DNA of 64,000 bases from Watersipora subatra (Eukaryota > Bryozoa > Gymnolaemata > Cheilostomatida > Watersiporidae), in contig NC_088711.1 of NCBI RefSeq assembly GCF_963576615.1, positions 8,488,869 through 8,552,868 on the forward strand, in the 5' to 3' direction. Within the stretch, counting starts at the first letter, position 1. Each line of letters opens with the position of its first letter. The notes under the pieces were generated by a model that saw nothing but the letters and a program-made list of their open reading frames with translations, was not told the DNA's origin and did no database searches. This document shows positions 49,001 to 62,389 of the stretch, piece after piece. The translations under genes were made by a program, and so were the position numbers.

Positions 49001-52000
49001 TCACTGCATGTTACCAAAAATCCAAGGTAAGGATGTGCCGTCTACGCTGCCCCCGAGACCACCATCTGGTCCCAATATGCTCATAATAAGAGCCTTGGCG
49101 GTGTCATTGTTAAGGTCTGTGTCTGGCTCACTGACAACTGGTGCTGCATCTGCTCGTACACTGCTGCTCTCAACTGAACTGTCTCTAGAGCCAACTTTTG
49201 ATATTTTAGGTATTATAGGTACTTCTGAAGGCGTGTAACTTGGAACTGCAGTTACATTCATAAGAATGTGCTGCAACTCAGACGTGAGAGGGTTTGTGAA
49301 GGAAGAGAAGACAACCCTGACACATATGTGAGTGAATTCAACAGTTCGCATTCCTAAAACAGAGGAGACTAGCTTTTCATTGGTTTTGGTCGTCATCTCG
49401 AGAAGGTCCTTAATTTGTGAGGCATCCTCGCTGAGAAAGAAGTCGAAAACAATGTTGCCTAGAACTTCTTGTGGCAGAAATCCTGTGACATAAGTGACCC
49501 TGCAAGTGACATGAACAGTGGTTTTGTGGATTAAAAAGGTAACAGCGATAAAAGAATAAACACGGTATTGCATCTTTTTTAATGTTTTGGTTTATTTAAT
49601 GTTTTTTTCAATGTTGAGGTTTTGAATTTTAACGATAATGAAGCTAGAATAGTGTACCTTTGAGCTTATTAATTCAAAGCTATTCCGTTTTGCACTTGAC
49701 CATCTGAGTGGACTGAGTTCCAAATGACTACTCATCATCCAAACAGATCATGTCATCATATTAACTAACATTTTATAATAACCTGCGATCATGCATAGCA
49801 CACAAGCGCGAATAAAACAGTCATAAAAAGAAATTGGAACGAAATCTTTTTGTCGAAAGTGTGTGCAGCTAAATTTAAAACGTTTTCTCCGAACATAACA
49901 AGACAATACAGCAATTTTGAACAACAACCAAAAGGTTTTTTGACTGTTGAAAAGCCAAAAAACCTTTTAAAGTGATAAGTTCAAAGGTATAATTTTTAGG
50001 CTCCATGTATAAACCGCACTCCAAAATTTTAGGTTCACAAGTGTGGCTTATACACGATGGTTTACGATAATATTTAACATCTGTCGCAAACTTACATTCA
50101 CCAAAGTGTCAACAACGAAGTGTCAACAATGCTTACTCACTTTTGAACTTGTTTTTTTTAAAAGTTTTTTAAAGAACTTTTCAAAAACAACTTTTAAAAA
50201 AAGCTCAAGCAGCAAGTAAAACCTGTAGCAATCAGTTCAATCCAACAAAGTTTGTGTTGAAGTGAAATTGAACTTTTTTAATTTTATTTAGTTTAATTAA
50301 TTTTATTTAACTTAATTAATTTTAAACTCAATTTTAAAAAACCTACTGTGGGTCGACAAAGGTGAACTGGTAATCAAAATCGAGTCTGGCATAGAACTGC
50401 GTGGGCTGCATATTCATGTGGCTGACAGAGTCGATGTACTGCTGAGTGAGACGGGGACACTTCCTCGCAATGGCCACAAGGCAAGCGAGATTAGATGAGG
50501 CCTCCGATGGGTCGGTGACGCCTGCATCTAAAGCAACTTTGGACGATGCCCACGTCTTCAAGAAACCTTTGCAGTAGAGGTTTACGTAGCTGTGTGCTGT
50601 AAGTACGTTTTCATAAAATGAATAACAGCTAGGTGAATCTGTTTTCATAATTGACAAGCACTTTTTGGAATAGAAATATATTAACAGCTTACCCTATTTA
50701 GTCATACGTAGAAAAATAGCAACATCTTAACTACCTAACCTCTCAGTTCAGTGTACATATGATGTACTAGCGCACAGCATATATTCGAAAACAAAAAATA
50801 AAACTTTGTACATAACTCTCTGAAATTGTCATTTAAGAGAGTTATGTACCCACGTACAGTGAAAATTAATGAAGTAATGGTTTTTAGTTACCAAGCATGA
50901 GTGCGCAGAGTGAATCAGCGTCGAATGACGACAATAGCTAGTTGAGAGTTTCTATGCACTGTCAATGATCAATAGGAACTACTACCTCTTTAGAATGTTC
51001 CTATATGTCAAGTATATATATAGAAACAGTATATATATAGTAAAAGTCTATATATAGTAATCACAAATATGATGGCTTTCAACTAAATACTTGGCTGCTA
51101 AATAAAAATTAGATTATAGTATACTTCTTTTACGAACGACTACATATTACTACGTACTACATATTACTATGTACTTCATATTACTACGTACTACATATTA
51201 CTATCTACTACATATTACTACGTACTACATGTTACTACATACTACATATTACTACATATTACTATCTACTACATATTACTACGTACTACATATTACTACG
51301 TACTACATATTACTACGTACTACATATTACTACGTACTACATTTTACTATCTACTACATATTACTACGTACTACATATTACTACGTACTACATACTACAT
51401 ATTACTACGTACTACATATTACTACGTACTACATATTACTACGTACTACATATTACTACGTACTACATATTACTACGTACTACATATTACTACAAAGACT
51501 GAAAGTTAATTTATAACAAAATGCAAATCAGCTAAAGCTGAAAATTATTTGATAAAACATTAAAGAACCAATAGGAACTGTCAGGCTACCGTACATGTCA
51601 CCTGTAGACGCTAACCGTTATTGTGACCGGTACATATTACCTGTACACGTTACCTTTATATGTACTAGTAATCTGTACTTGTATTCTGTACACATAATCT
51701 ATACATATAGTCTGTACATATGATCTGTACACATAACCTGCGCATGTAATTAGTACATGAAAACTACATGTGATCTGTTCATGCAACCTGTACATGTACT
51801 CCTGTACATCTAGTTTGTGCATGTAATCTGTACATGTGCTCATGTGCATATAGACTATATATATATAGTCCGTGCATGTAATCTGTACGCATAGTTTGTA
51901 CATATAGTCTATGTACCTGTAATCGGTACATGTAATATGTATGCATAGTCTGTACATGTAGTTTATATACTTGTAATCGGTACATGTATTCTGCACATAT

Positions 52001-55000
52001 AGAGTGTGCATGTAGTCTGTACATATAATTTGTACATGTAGTCTGTACAATAATAACCTGTACATGTAGTCTATGTACCCGTAATCGGTACATGTAATCT
52101 GTACATGTAGTCTGTACAAGTAGTCTACATATATCCTGTACATGCAGTATGTACATGTATTTTGTACATGTAGTCTGTACACATAGTCTGGACAAGTAGT
52201 CTGTACATATAGTCTGTATATATAATCTATACATATAGTCTGTATATATAGTCTGTACATGTAACCTCTACATAGAATCGAAATTATGCTAAAGGTCAGC
52301 ACCTGGCCTTTTCTTTTTCATTTGGTCATAGGGCAAGTCTGGTTCAGTTTTCAAGACAACTTCGGGTTGAAGACGGGTTTTCATGCGACAGAAGAATGAC
52401 CTGGCAGCGCCAGATGATTCAACGGCAAGTTCCTCCTTAGGGACAACTCCTGGATTTACAGGCTCCATCGCTGCATTTCACACAACAACGAGATAGTTTT
52501 ACTGCCTAAATGTGGAATGAGTGCAACCGACATAAACGAGTCAATTTTCACCTCATACGAGCACCGCGTGGTGTTCCCACCGCCAAATGATACAGCAATA
52601 TCACAATATTTACTTTAGTGTTATACTGGCTGCACAGCATCGATAACTCAACCACCGTAAAGGTAACACGACATTATGGCTTCAAAAAGTCCAGGCTTAA
52701 GCATAATGCACACTGCCTTCAATCAATAACCCTGACACTGGGCAAATGTTACCAACCCTCGCGCTAGATACATAAAGTCATGTATATAACAAACTACCGT
52801 TACCAGTGACTGTGTCAATAACCACAGTGGTTAACTTATAAATATATTCATAAATTATTGATAGACATAATCCAGTGTATCATATTTAACTATTTTGTAG
52901 TGACACACCATCGCTTGCAGGTCAATGGTACATTCTTCAAGAGCAGCGTCAACAAAACTCTAAAATATTAATGCTCTTGACATGGAAATTTGCTCGACAT
53001 CCCTGAAATACGTTACTAAAGCTGGATGGCTACCAACACGCGAGTTCCTCTAGTAACACTCAATCCAGACCTTTCTATCACATGGCAAGGTTAAATCCAA
53101 TGATTTTGAATTTATAATTTTTGACATTGACTTTTTATCGTCATACAATCCATCAATGCATTGAGACACACGCCTATATACTAGAACTATATACTAGAGC
53201 TATATACTAGAGCTATATACTAGAGCTACATACTAGAGCTATATACTAGAGCTATATACTAGAGCTATATACTAGAACTATATACTAGAGCTATATGCTA
53301 GAGCTATATACTTGAGCTATATACTAGAGCTATATACCAGAGCTATATACTAGAGCTATATACTAGAGCTATATACTAGAGCTATATACTAGAGCTATAT
53401 ACTAGAGCTATATAATAGAGCTATATACTAGAGCTATATACTAGAGCTATATACTAGAGCTATATACTAGAGCTATATACTAGTCAATACATTCAACGCT
53501 AACACATATTCTCTTGCAGAACCAGTTCAAGTCGGTACCAAGTGGGTTATGAGTAGAATTAAACGTATTCTGCTGTTCTAGCACATCACATACAACACAC
53601 AAAGGATAAAACGAATTCCTTGACTGAAAATTGAGAGACGATAGTAAACACTTACTTTTGGCATCAATAAACACCTCCCTAGCCTTAGAATCAGAAGTCT
53701 TCAATTGCTTTTTAACAGTTTCGACATCCTTTCCATATAGCACTTCAAAAATGCTTTGACCAATCAGCTCTGTATGCTTGCAGTGAATGAAGTTGGTAAC
53801 AGACTCGGACACATAGAGAAACTTGCCTCGATCGCAGGCAACGACAAACAGGAAGCACTCGCTGCTCTGCAAGCAGCACGCTTTCAGTGACAAAGTGAAA
53901 TAAACAGCTGTGAAAACAACATGCCAGTCCTACAACTCTACATAAATAGAAAGTATAAAAACGTAGCTTCATGTTTGAAACATATATTGGTGGCGTATTA
54001 AAGAAATGGTTCTAACTAAAATGCAGCCCTACAGCACGCTACAAAGATTCATGAAACCTAGATAGCTCACAGATGTGAAGAAAATGAGAAACATGCATGA
54101 TGATGCGGAGATGGTGGTGCTGACACGATGGTGCTGACACGATGGTGCTGACATAATGGTGCTGACATGATGATGCTGACATGATGGTGCTGACATGATG
54201 GTGCTGTCATGCTTGCAACAGCTACATTTATTATAACAAAGAAAGTTGCTGAGTACAGACGTGGACACAGTCGCTCCAACATGCTAACAAGATTTGTAAC
54301 TCATGTGTGGAACTCACTTCTAAAACAGCTTTTAGCACCCTTTCACTGGAGAAGGCAGGTGACTGAGGCGTCTCGCTAGATGCTGTAACTTTAGACCCTG
54401 AAATTTATGAGTCTAATGTTAGAACGCAGGACTAATATGAATTCAATTTAGTATTTGTATACCATTTGTTATATGTTTAAGTAGATGGGATAAAAATACG
54501 AGCATTAATTACACAGATAAAAAGGGTATATGTATAAAATGCTGCCAGCAGAACTGCATATTTACATCAAGTTACAAGCAACTCATCTACTCTACTGTTC
54601 AGAGTGTTATAGAAAGCAGTCTGTATCTAATTCAAACTGCTATACAGAACACTCTGTATCAAATTCAAACTGTTATATAGAACACTGTATTAAATTCAAA
54701 CTGTTATACAGAACGCTCTGTATTGAATTCAAAATGACATAGAGAACACTCTGTATTGAATTCAAAGTGTTATACAAAACACTCTGCATTGAATTCAAAG
54801 TTTCATACAGAACAGTCCGTATTGAATTGAAAAAAAATTGACTGGAAACTTGTATCGATGTATTGACTTCCAATCGTTTAGACTTTAAAGAGTAAAAAAT
54901 ACTTCAGCTCCACCATTTTGATACGCGACAGCTTCGTGTAGGCAGAGGCATATTTCCATCAAGTTACAAGCAACTCATCTACTCTACTGTTCAGAGTGTT

Positions 55001-56368
55001 ATAGAGAGCAATCTGTATTTAATTCAAACTGCTATACAGAACACTCTGTATCAAATTCAAACTGTTGTATAGAACACTGCATTAAATTCAAACTGTTATA
55101 CAGAACGCTCTGTATTGAATTCAAAATGACATAGAGAACACTCTGTATTGAATTCAAAGTGTTATACAAAACACTCTGCATTGAATTCAAAGTTTCATAC
55201 AGAACAGTCCGTATTGAATTGAAAAAAAATTGACTGGAAACTTGTATCGATGTATTGACTTCCAATCGTTTAGACTTTAAAGAGTAAAAAATACTTCAGC
55301 TCCACCATTTTGATACGCGACAGCTTCGTGTAGGCAGAGGAAGTGATGAATGGTCAAAGGGCAACATAAATCAGACATTGATGACTTCAGATATACAGAA
55401 TTGTCGATAATTATTATCTACATTGTTCAGACGAGCTTAAAATCCGGCTGGAGATACTGAGTTCTACAGTAAGTTAATACTTGGTATGTTACTGATGGAA
55501 TATATTGATTTTACGTGACGAACAGTAAATAATTGTAATAAAATTATTGTTATTATATTGTATAATAAAGCGACAGATATTAATCAAAAGTAAAAGCAAC
55601 ACAGCTGTTTCAGACTCCCACTCGTATCACGTATGTTAATTATACCTTTTATAGCCTTCATGTGCTGCACAGCCATCCTTAGAACAGTTATCTTGTCAAG
55701 CTTTCTAGGCATAGCCCCGCACATGGGGATCAGAGTTGAAAGGTCACTAACGTACTGCACCATTTTGTCCCTCCTTTTCTTCTCCACAACACTATGTACA
55801 GTCCTGCAATTAATAATAATCGGGTAAGAACAGCAACAACTTCAATTAGTAAGCAATCGTCATTTCGGGTGAGCACAAAAGGCTTGCAAACTTGATATTC
55901 ATTCACATTTGATATCTAAATTATTAGGCCATGGCGAGATCCTGAAAACGCAATGTCAAACCCAAGCATCATACTAACATTGAGCAGATCAAAGCAGATT
56001 AGTCTGAGACTGAAAAGAAATATTGTCTAATATTGGCATACTTAGACTGATATCTAAGCAGAATATTAGCTACCAGACTTTCTAGACATAATCCATATAG
56101 AATTTTGGCTAAAATAACTTACTTAGATTTAGATGGGAGGTCTGAATCACTGTCATTTCCATCTTCTGTATAGCTCGCTGATGCCACATCACTGTAAACC
56201 ATTCAAATTAGCAGCGTTACAAGTCTTACCAATGGCAATAGCCTAGCATGTTGTTTGAATGAAAACATTGTTGAAATTAACTGCCTCATCATCAACAGCG
56301 TCTATTGAATACTATTGTATATGTACACATAATGTGTTGAGCAATACCTACCTGACCTGGTCACTCAT
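49001..56368 (-). CDS. BMAL (ARNTL/CYCLE) circadian bHLH-PAS transcription factor
   Basis: BMAL pairs with CLOCK, binds E-boxes and drives the circadian loop. Exons in coding order: 56352-56368, 56123-56191, 55646-55803, 54318-54397, 53656-53866, 52303-52470, 50347-50596, 49001-49499. They total 1452 bp, 483 residues, with consistent phases. The bHLH (about 30-80) has the E-box contact residues H32, E36 and R40 and the family signature MPRKLDKITVLRMAVQHMK. PAS-A (about 105-230) shows FLFVVACDRGK, LIGQSIFEVL and ARSFFCRMK. PAS-B (about 235-390) shows CLVAIAR, FTFVD and GFLPQEVLG. The last 35 residues (ALIMSILGPDGGLGG, LPW) match the vertebrate BMAL activation tail that contacts CRY and CBP; Drosophila CYC lacks it. 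The PAS-B-to-tail linker is only about 45 residues. The frame stays open upstream of the chosen start to a possible acceptor at 56416, so the start may lie further out. Confidence 0.95.
51135..51497. repeat. 17-bp minisatellite (tactacgtactacatat), about 21 copies
   Basis: Tandem attactacgtactacat units with ctac and tacat variants, in the BMAL intron between the PAS-A and PAS-B exons. The plus-strand YYVLHITTYYILL-type frame is an artefact. Confidence 0.95.
51600..52265. repeat. Degenerate 13-bp repeat (tgtacatgtagtc type)
   Basis: About 50 diverged copies of tagtctgtacatg/taatctgtacata in the same BMAL intron. The minus-strand 221-codon frame of YRLYVQITCTDY type is a repeat artefact and ends 37 bp short of a real exon. 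Confidence 0.92.
53175..53485. repeat. 13-bp minisatellite (agagctatatact), about 24 copies
   Basis: Near-identical head-to-tail units in a BMAL intron, about 170 bp from the PAS-A exon at 53656. Few variants (agaact, ctacat) suggest a recent array. Confidence 0.96.
54108..54206. repeat. 14-bp tandem repeat (atggtgctgacatg), about 7 copies
   Basis: Copies differ at acacg/acatg/acataa. It lies in the BMAL intron between exons 4 and 5, about 110 bp from exon 4. Confidence 0.92.
54560..55345. repeat. 392-bp tandem duplication in a BMAL intron
   Basis: The segment from catcaagttacaagcaactc to cttcgtgtaggcagagg occurs at 54565 and again at 54957, almost identical. Inside each copy are about six roughly 37-bp sub-repeats (gttatacagaacactctgta ttgaattcaaa type). 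Confidence 0.93.
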
Positions 56369-56481
56369 GTTGATGTCATCAATTGGTATGGAACATAGTG
56401 TTTTACCTTCAAAACTCTAAAACAGCCCATATTAGTCATTTACAAGTCTGAGAACTGAAGTAGCATTTGAATCTATGTTAG

Positions 56482-57271
56482 ACCATAACTGTCACGAACA
56501 ACTTTCATCGTATTTGCTAGGTAAATCAGACACGCTGATTCCGATTTTGTACTCAAAATAAAGATTAGTCCACTAACCATCAAAGTCATTTAGGCTTTTT
56601 TAAAGCGTTTCAATATCCGTTTCGAAAACAACACAATCGGCATTACAAGCTCCGCCCATAAATATGTGACAAAACCTAGCTTTTTCAGGAACGGAAGTTA
56701 GAAATGTTTAGTCCGATTTAGAATAATAGAGATGGGTGTCTTAAAACCCATTATTATCTAAATCCAGCCTGTAAAATAATTTCAGTTTTTTATGAAAGGT
56801 ATATAAACTATTTCAAATTGCTCGTAGCTTGTTACATGACGTTTAAATGGGCTGAACGCCGAAAAAAATGAGCTCAAAAAGCGCGGTTTTATCACAAGCT
56901 AGCGTTGTTATCGGGCTTTTTAAAATATGCAATGCTAAATAGCTTATCTACCTTTCAAACAAGGCTGATATTATTTTTAAGTCTGAATTTAGATATTTAT
57001 GGATTTTAAAACACCCATCTCTATTATTCTAAATCGGTATAAACATCCCTACGTAACTTCTGTTCCTAAAAAGCTAGGTTACGCCACGTATTTATGAACG
57101 GAGATTGTTATGCTGATTGTGTTGTTTTCGAAACCGATATTAAAACGCTGTAAAAAAGCCTTCCTTACTCTGAAAGTTAGTGGACTGATCTTTATTTTGA
57201 GTACAAAATCGGAATCAGCGTGTCTGATTTACCTAGTAAATATGATAAAAGTTGTTCGTGACAGTTATGGT
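56482..57271. mobile_element. Foldback element with 340-bp inverted arms
   Basis: The left arm 56482-56821 and right arm 56929-57271 are inverted copies with scattered substitutions, separated by a 107-bp loop. The outer ends are accataactgtcacgaacaa and its reverse complement. No clear target duplication and no transposase frame were found, so it may be a foldback-type or long-TIR MITE, or a local inverted duplication. It begins 114 bp upstream of the assigned BMAL start codon. Confidence 0.85.
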
Positions 57272-58025
57272 TCAAATACCAACATTGTTAACGCAAGGAG
57301 AAAATTATGTATGCTACAAAGAAAATTGTGTTTAAATAACGGTTGTTTTAATGGTGAGTTTTGGTTAATCACGCTTTACAACAAAGATTGCGTCATGTTT
57401 TTATGACTTGAGAAATTGTTACGGCTCTAAAACTAAAAGTATGAAAATGGCTAGAAAATTCCCTTTCGTAATCTGCTTTTGATGCAGAAGAAAAATTATT
57501 GATTCTCTTTGATATATGTTTTACTACCTGCTTCAGACCTTTTGGCCCTTGATGTTGCATAGCCGATGTGATATTGATTACGTAGCAAGCAACATCAAAT
57601 GTTGGCTAAATAACTACTCAATACATTAAGTTTACAATGCTCAGCTTAATAGAGACTAAAAACTGATTTTAATAGTGCTAACTAAAAAGTTGATTCATGT
57701 AGATAATCAATCACGATTGTCCCAGCTTGTGGTATATAATTTGCAAAATCTATAAAATTCTATGTTAGGTAAAGAAAATGAGAAAAATAGTGCTACCTGC
57801 AGATTTCAAAACTGATATTGAGAAGGAGTTGTCTATAATGAGATTAAACCTGAATGTGTGAAGATTTTTGTTGGTTTTACATAATATATACCTAATTAAA
57901 ATAAAAAGATTAGCTGATAACTATTGAATTGTCTTTTTGTCTAAAAAAGATTAGTAAAAGATTAACTATTAGGATTTTTTTCATTTAGTAACCTTTACCA
58001 TATTACTTGAAAAATCACTCAACAA
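57272..58025. other. Intergenic, nothing recognised
   Basis: AT-rich sequence with no supported exon, RNA gene or repeat. Confidence 0.6.
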
Positions 58026-58027
58026 AT

Positions 58028-58852
58028 GTGGCATACTCGCATGGAAGGTGGCATACTCGCATGGAAAGTGGCATACTCGCATGGAAGGTGGCATACTCGC
58101 ATGGAAGGTGGCATACTCGCATGGAAGGTGGCATACTCGCATGGAAGGTGGCATACTCGCATGGAAGGTGGCATACTCGCATGGAAAGTGGCATACTCGC
58201 ATGGAAGGTGGCATACTCGCATGGAAGGTGGCATACGCGCATGGAAGGTGGCATACGCGCATGGAAGGTGGCATACTCATAGGGAAGGTGGCATACTCAT
58301 AGGGAAGGCGGCATACTCGCATGGAAGGCGGCATACTCGCATGGAAGGCGGCATACTCGCATGGAAGGCGGCATACTCGCATGGAAGGCGGCATACTCGC
58401 ATGGAAGGCGGCATACTCGCATGGAAGGTGGCATACGCGCATGGAAGGTAGCATACTCATAGGGAAGGTGGCATACTCATAGGGAAGGTGGCACACTCGC
58501 ATGGAAGGCGGCATACTCGCATGGAAGGCAGCATACTCGCATGGAAGGCGGCATACTCGCATGGAAGGCGGCATACTCGCATGGAAGGCGGCATACTCGC
58601 ATGGAAGGCGGCATACTCACAGGGAAGGGGGCATACTCGCATGGAAGGTGGCATACTCATCGGGAAGGTGGCATACTCCCATGAAAGGTGGCATACTCGC
58701 AGAGAAGGCGGTATGGTATACTCACCGAGAAGGTGGCATACTCGCAGGAAAGGTGGCATACTCGCAGGAAAGGTGGCATACTCGCAGGGAAGGTGGCATA
58801 CTCGCAGGGAAGGTGGCATACCCGCATGAAAGGTGGCATACTCACAGGAAAG
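58028..58852. repeat. 20-bp minisatellite (ggtggcatactcgcatggaa), about 41 copies
   Basis: Highly regular 20-bp units. Variants cluster: gtggc-type copies on the left, ggcggc-type in the middle, ctcataggg-type at the block edges and cgcaggaa-type on the right. Because the unit is not a multiple of three, the repeated peptide has a 60-bp period and several frames on both strands stay open (up to 197 codons). They are not genes. Confidence 0.97.
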
Positions 58853-61800
58853 TTTAAAATTATCAATATAGTCTAGTTTACAAAATCAATTAATAGTTGC
58901 TCCCATATTGTGAATAATTTATTTATCATTAGTATAGTGCGTATATTTACTATAGTATTCGTCAATACTATTTTTATATTATCAGCATATATTAATTTAT
59001 ATGGTGACTGCTAAATCAACATATTTTATTATATAGTTCTACCAGTACAGATATTATGCAATACAAAATGAGCTGGAGCTGTCAATGCGTCCAACCACAA
59101 GTTTTCATTGATCACAGCATTGCAAAGGTTGACTAGGTTGATCTTATTGGCATTTTGTTTCACCATATTTGGCTTGGTTTTATAATATTAACAAGACAAC
59201 TATTACCCAGACCAGAAATACAAAAAACCTTCGTATACATTTAGACAGAACCACTTTGAAATTCGATTTTTATGAAAGGTGCATCATATTTGGGTTCTAC
59301 ATTAATACGTATCTATTTTCAAATATACAATTAATACACAGAGAACAAAACAAAAATTATCTCTGATGTGTCGCAAGTAAATACTAATGATATTGGCCTT
59401 AATCTATACAAATTTGAGTGAAACAGTGTTAAAAGCATGAAAACTTTTATCACTTGTCCAGTATTGTAGTGTCTTCATGTATAAGTTCCCCTGGATTAGA
59501 CCCAAATGCGATATCCATTTGCAAATCGTCCAAAAAGGATGCAAGTTAATTTTTGAATATACTGTAGATGCTGGATGTGTATGTATATTTGAACTTAAGT
59601 TAGAACTTCTCTGTACTTTACATGATACAAATAAGCATTGTTCAACGTATCAAAATCTTTTTGTTTATGAGTAATCCTCTGCGGATTCTTCAGAATGAAA
59701 TCTTAATGATAGATAGCTACTGATGTTGGGAAGCCTTTAAAATGCAGCTCAAACAGTTAGTAAAATCTAGAACTCAAACAACCATTCTATGTCAACACAC
59801 TCAGCAAGAAGACTCAAGATACATTGCCTAACAGATCGTTAAAATACTGAACATTACTAAAGTTAATAAACAACAGATGCGTTAACGTTTAACCCATTCC
59901 AGTGCAAAAATAACTGGATTAAAATGGGTACGCTACAAGAAACTAAGAATATCAAAAGCAACATCTAAAATAAACATAAGCTATTACTGTTTCAGACTAA
60001 AATGATTCGGATTGAAATAGAAATAGAAGTTGGTGCTAAATATTCACTATTTAGAACCATGACAGAGATTGATGTCAGAAAACCAAACAAACAACTCCGA
60101 CATAATGGTACACTCTCAACTATTAAACTTCCTCAGAGTTGTTTTGTACGTAGCATAGCAGAATGTAATGTTGGATGATCGTTCATTTATGAGAGATTTA
60201 CGAACAGAGAAAATTATACACAGACAGTAGAAAGGAAAAGATTCCAAGTGCTGCAAGCACTTGTCGGTTAATGCTGGTTTCGACAAGTTGAGAAAAACAA
60301 TGAATACCATAAAATTGAAAGAAGACAGCAAACTGACTGAATTATACTCTTTATACTCTATTATATAGTATAAAACTTCTGATAAAATGTCTAAGTTTTA
60401 GACCAGGGTGCAAACACTTAGTTGACTCACAATGTCACGTAATAAAAATTTATTGTGATCTATGGCACTTGTGTCAATGAAACTTGAACAATTATTTCTT
60501 AGATTAAACAGTTTTCCAAGTTTTCAATGAAGTTGGAAGCTTACAATTGAACATTGATAAAATTTCAGTGACGCATCATCCTTTGCTAAAAGCTGGTACG
60601 ACCTGCTAAGGTGTGACAAACACTTGCTACAAATTTCCAAAAGCAGGTATATGCCATGTGAGCATATGTATTTATGTATCAGGGAAAGACTTACTAATCT
60701 TCAGCCTTAGGTTCATGCCTTGCGGTTATCATTTGAAACATTCGATCGGTTTTCACTTTAAATATGTGAATAAAATTCCATATAAAGCTTTACTTCTAAA
60801 TTTTTTACATTTGCACTAGCTAATTGCGGCACTTGGTAGTAGCGCGGACATAAAAAATTGCATTGTCCAAGACGCCCAGGGTGAAAGGATTGTGTGCTAG
60901 TTTTAAAACTACCATTACTGAAATAAGAAAAATGCATACAAAACTCTTGTTAAACTGATAGAGATGTCAGGCTTTTTAGTTTTTTTTGAAAAAAATGATG
61001 TAGAAAAAATATAAATAATTCAAAGAAATAAAACTTTTTAATAATTTTTCTGCTAGAAACCAGTTCAGTTTAAAAAAAACATTAGATACAAACTTCTGTA
61101 TTTAACAAAAAGAAAAATCTAATAAAACTAACAGGTGTTGTTCGCATCAGCAATAAAAGTGTTTCTTTTTTATAAATTCTATTTGAAACAATAGAAAATA
61201 TTTGCAAAACCAAAAGTTTCAACATGAAAGTCTGAAACGTAAGCTTTTAATGTAGCGCGTGTAGAATTTTTGTTAAAAGTGCCCTTTTACTTGCCTGATA
61301 ACTTCTTTTTTTCTTTTCTTTCTAACCATATCAGAACACACATTCACTAAAAACAAACAAAACATACATGCAAATAAAAACAATTTTAATGGAATAAGTT
61401 GCCACAGTTTTTGCCACTAGCGATTATCTAAGTAAAAATGTTTTGGAATGTAGCTTCTCATATTTTAGTTGCGTTGTAAACTTGGTGACACAGAATAAAA
61501 AACTAAAATTTTAAGTTACACACATATATTAATAATTTCTTTTATAATGCCACATTGTTCTTAAAAAAAAGAATTGACATTCAGTGACTACTCCTACTGC
61601 TAGAAAAACCCGACTTACGCACCGAGTATATGTACTCCCCATACTGTAGCGAATTGATTAGCACGGTGTTTTCCATTTTTCCAAAAGCCAACAATTTAAA
61701 TTAGCTGCTGACACACAAGTTGTCTCAAACTAAAGGCACAAGCTTAAGAGCTACAATTTAGAACACTCCAAAAGGTTATCTGGTAGTATAAAAATTTGAG

Positions 61801-62389
61801 TGAGTCATTGATCTGATACTATCAATGTAATATAGACTCATTGATCTGATACTACCAATGATGCAGTATGTAACTATTTGCACTTCAATTGCAAGAGCTT
61901 TACCCCATGCAATTTATCTGTTTTATACCACAAATACATACTGCAGAAAGGCAAATATGCTGCTGCTGTCGCAAGCATGATGACTCAGAATTTATTGATG
62001 GTTGTCTCATCACACACCAAGGGTAAAACTTCTCTTTTCTTATACTAAAAAAATCTAATTAACAGTGCAATCTGTTAATCTGTCCTTTGTTATTTAGTGT
62101 CCTTACTAATTTTTCTCTTCGATTAATTTAATAAACCCGAAGCTTTGCACTTTCATTTTCAAGGTTTGAAAATACATTTGTGTATGTTAACAATTGGGTG
62201 AACAGATTTAAGCTTATGTAGATACATTTGGTAGGTTGAAAATTTGCGAGAGATTCTTTAATATCTATGGAGCTGATAATACTTAGGCCCGGTCTATGAG
62301 TTGTCTGAATACCCCTAAGACGACAGGACACTCTAAATTAATAGGTGCAAGTAGAGTGTCTCAGGGGAAACAGTGTGCTACAGCATTAT
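58853..62389. other. Intergenic, largely featureless
   Basis: AT-rich with no supported gene. A short direct duplication of cattgatctgatactatcaatg lies at 61807-61862. Confidence 0.55.

Noticed and set aside
51637-52302. 221-codon minus-strand frame of YRLYVQTIC type
   Set aside because: Product of the degenerate 13-bp repeat. Its upstream edge abuts the true BMAL exon at 52303, and the conserved protein does not continue into it.
57981-58876. Up to eight overlapping frames on both strands
   Set aside because: All come from the 20-bp minisatellite; the peptides are the same repeat in different frames.
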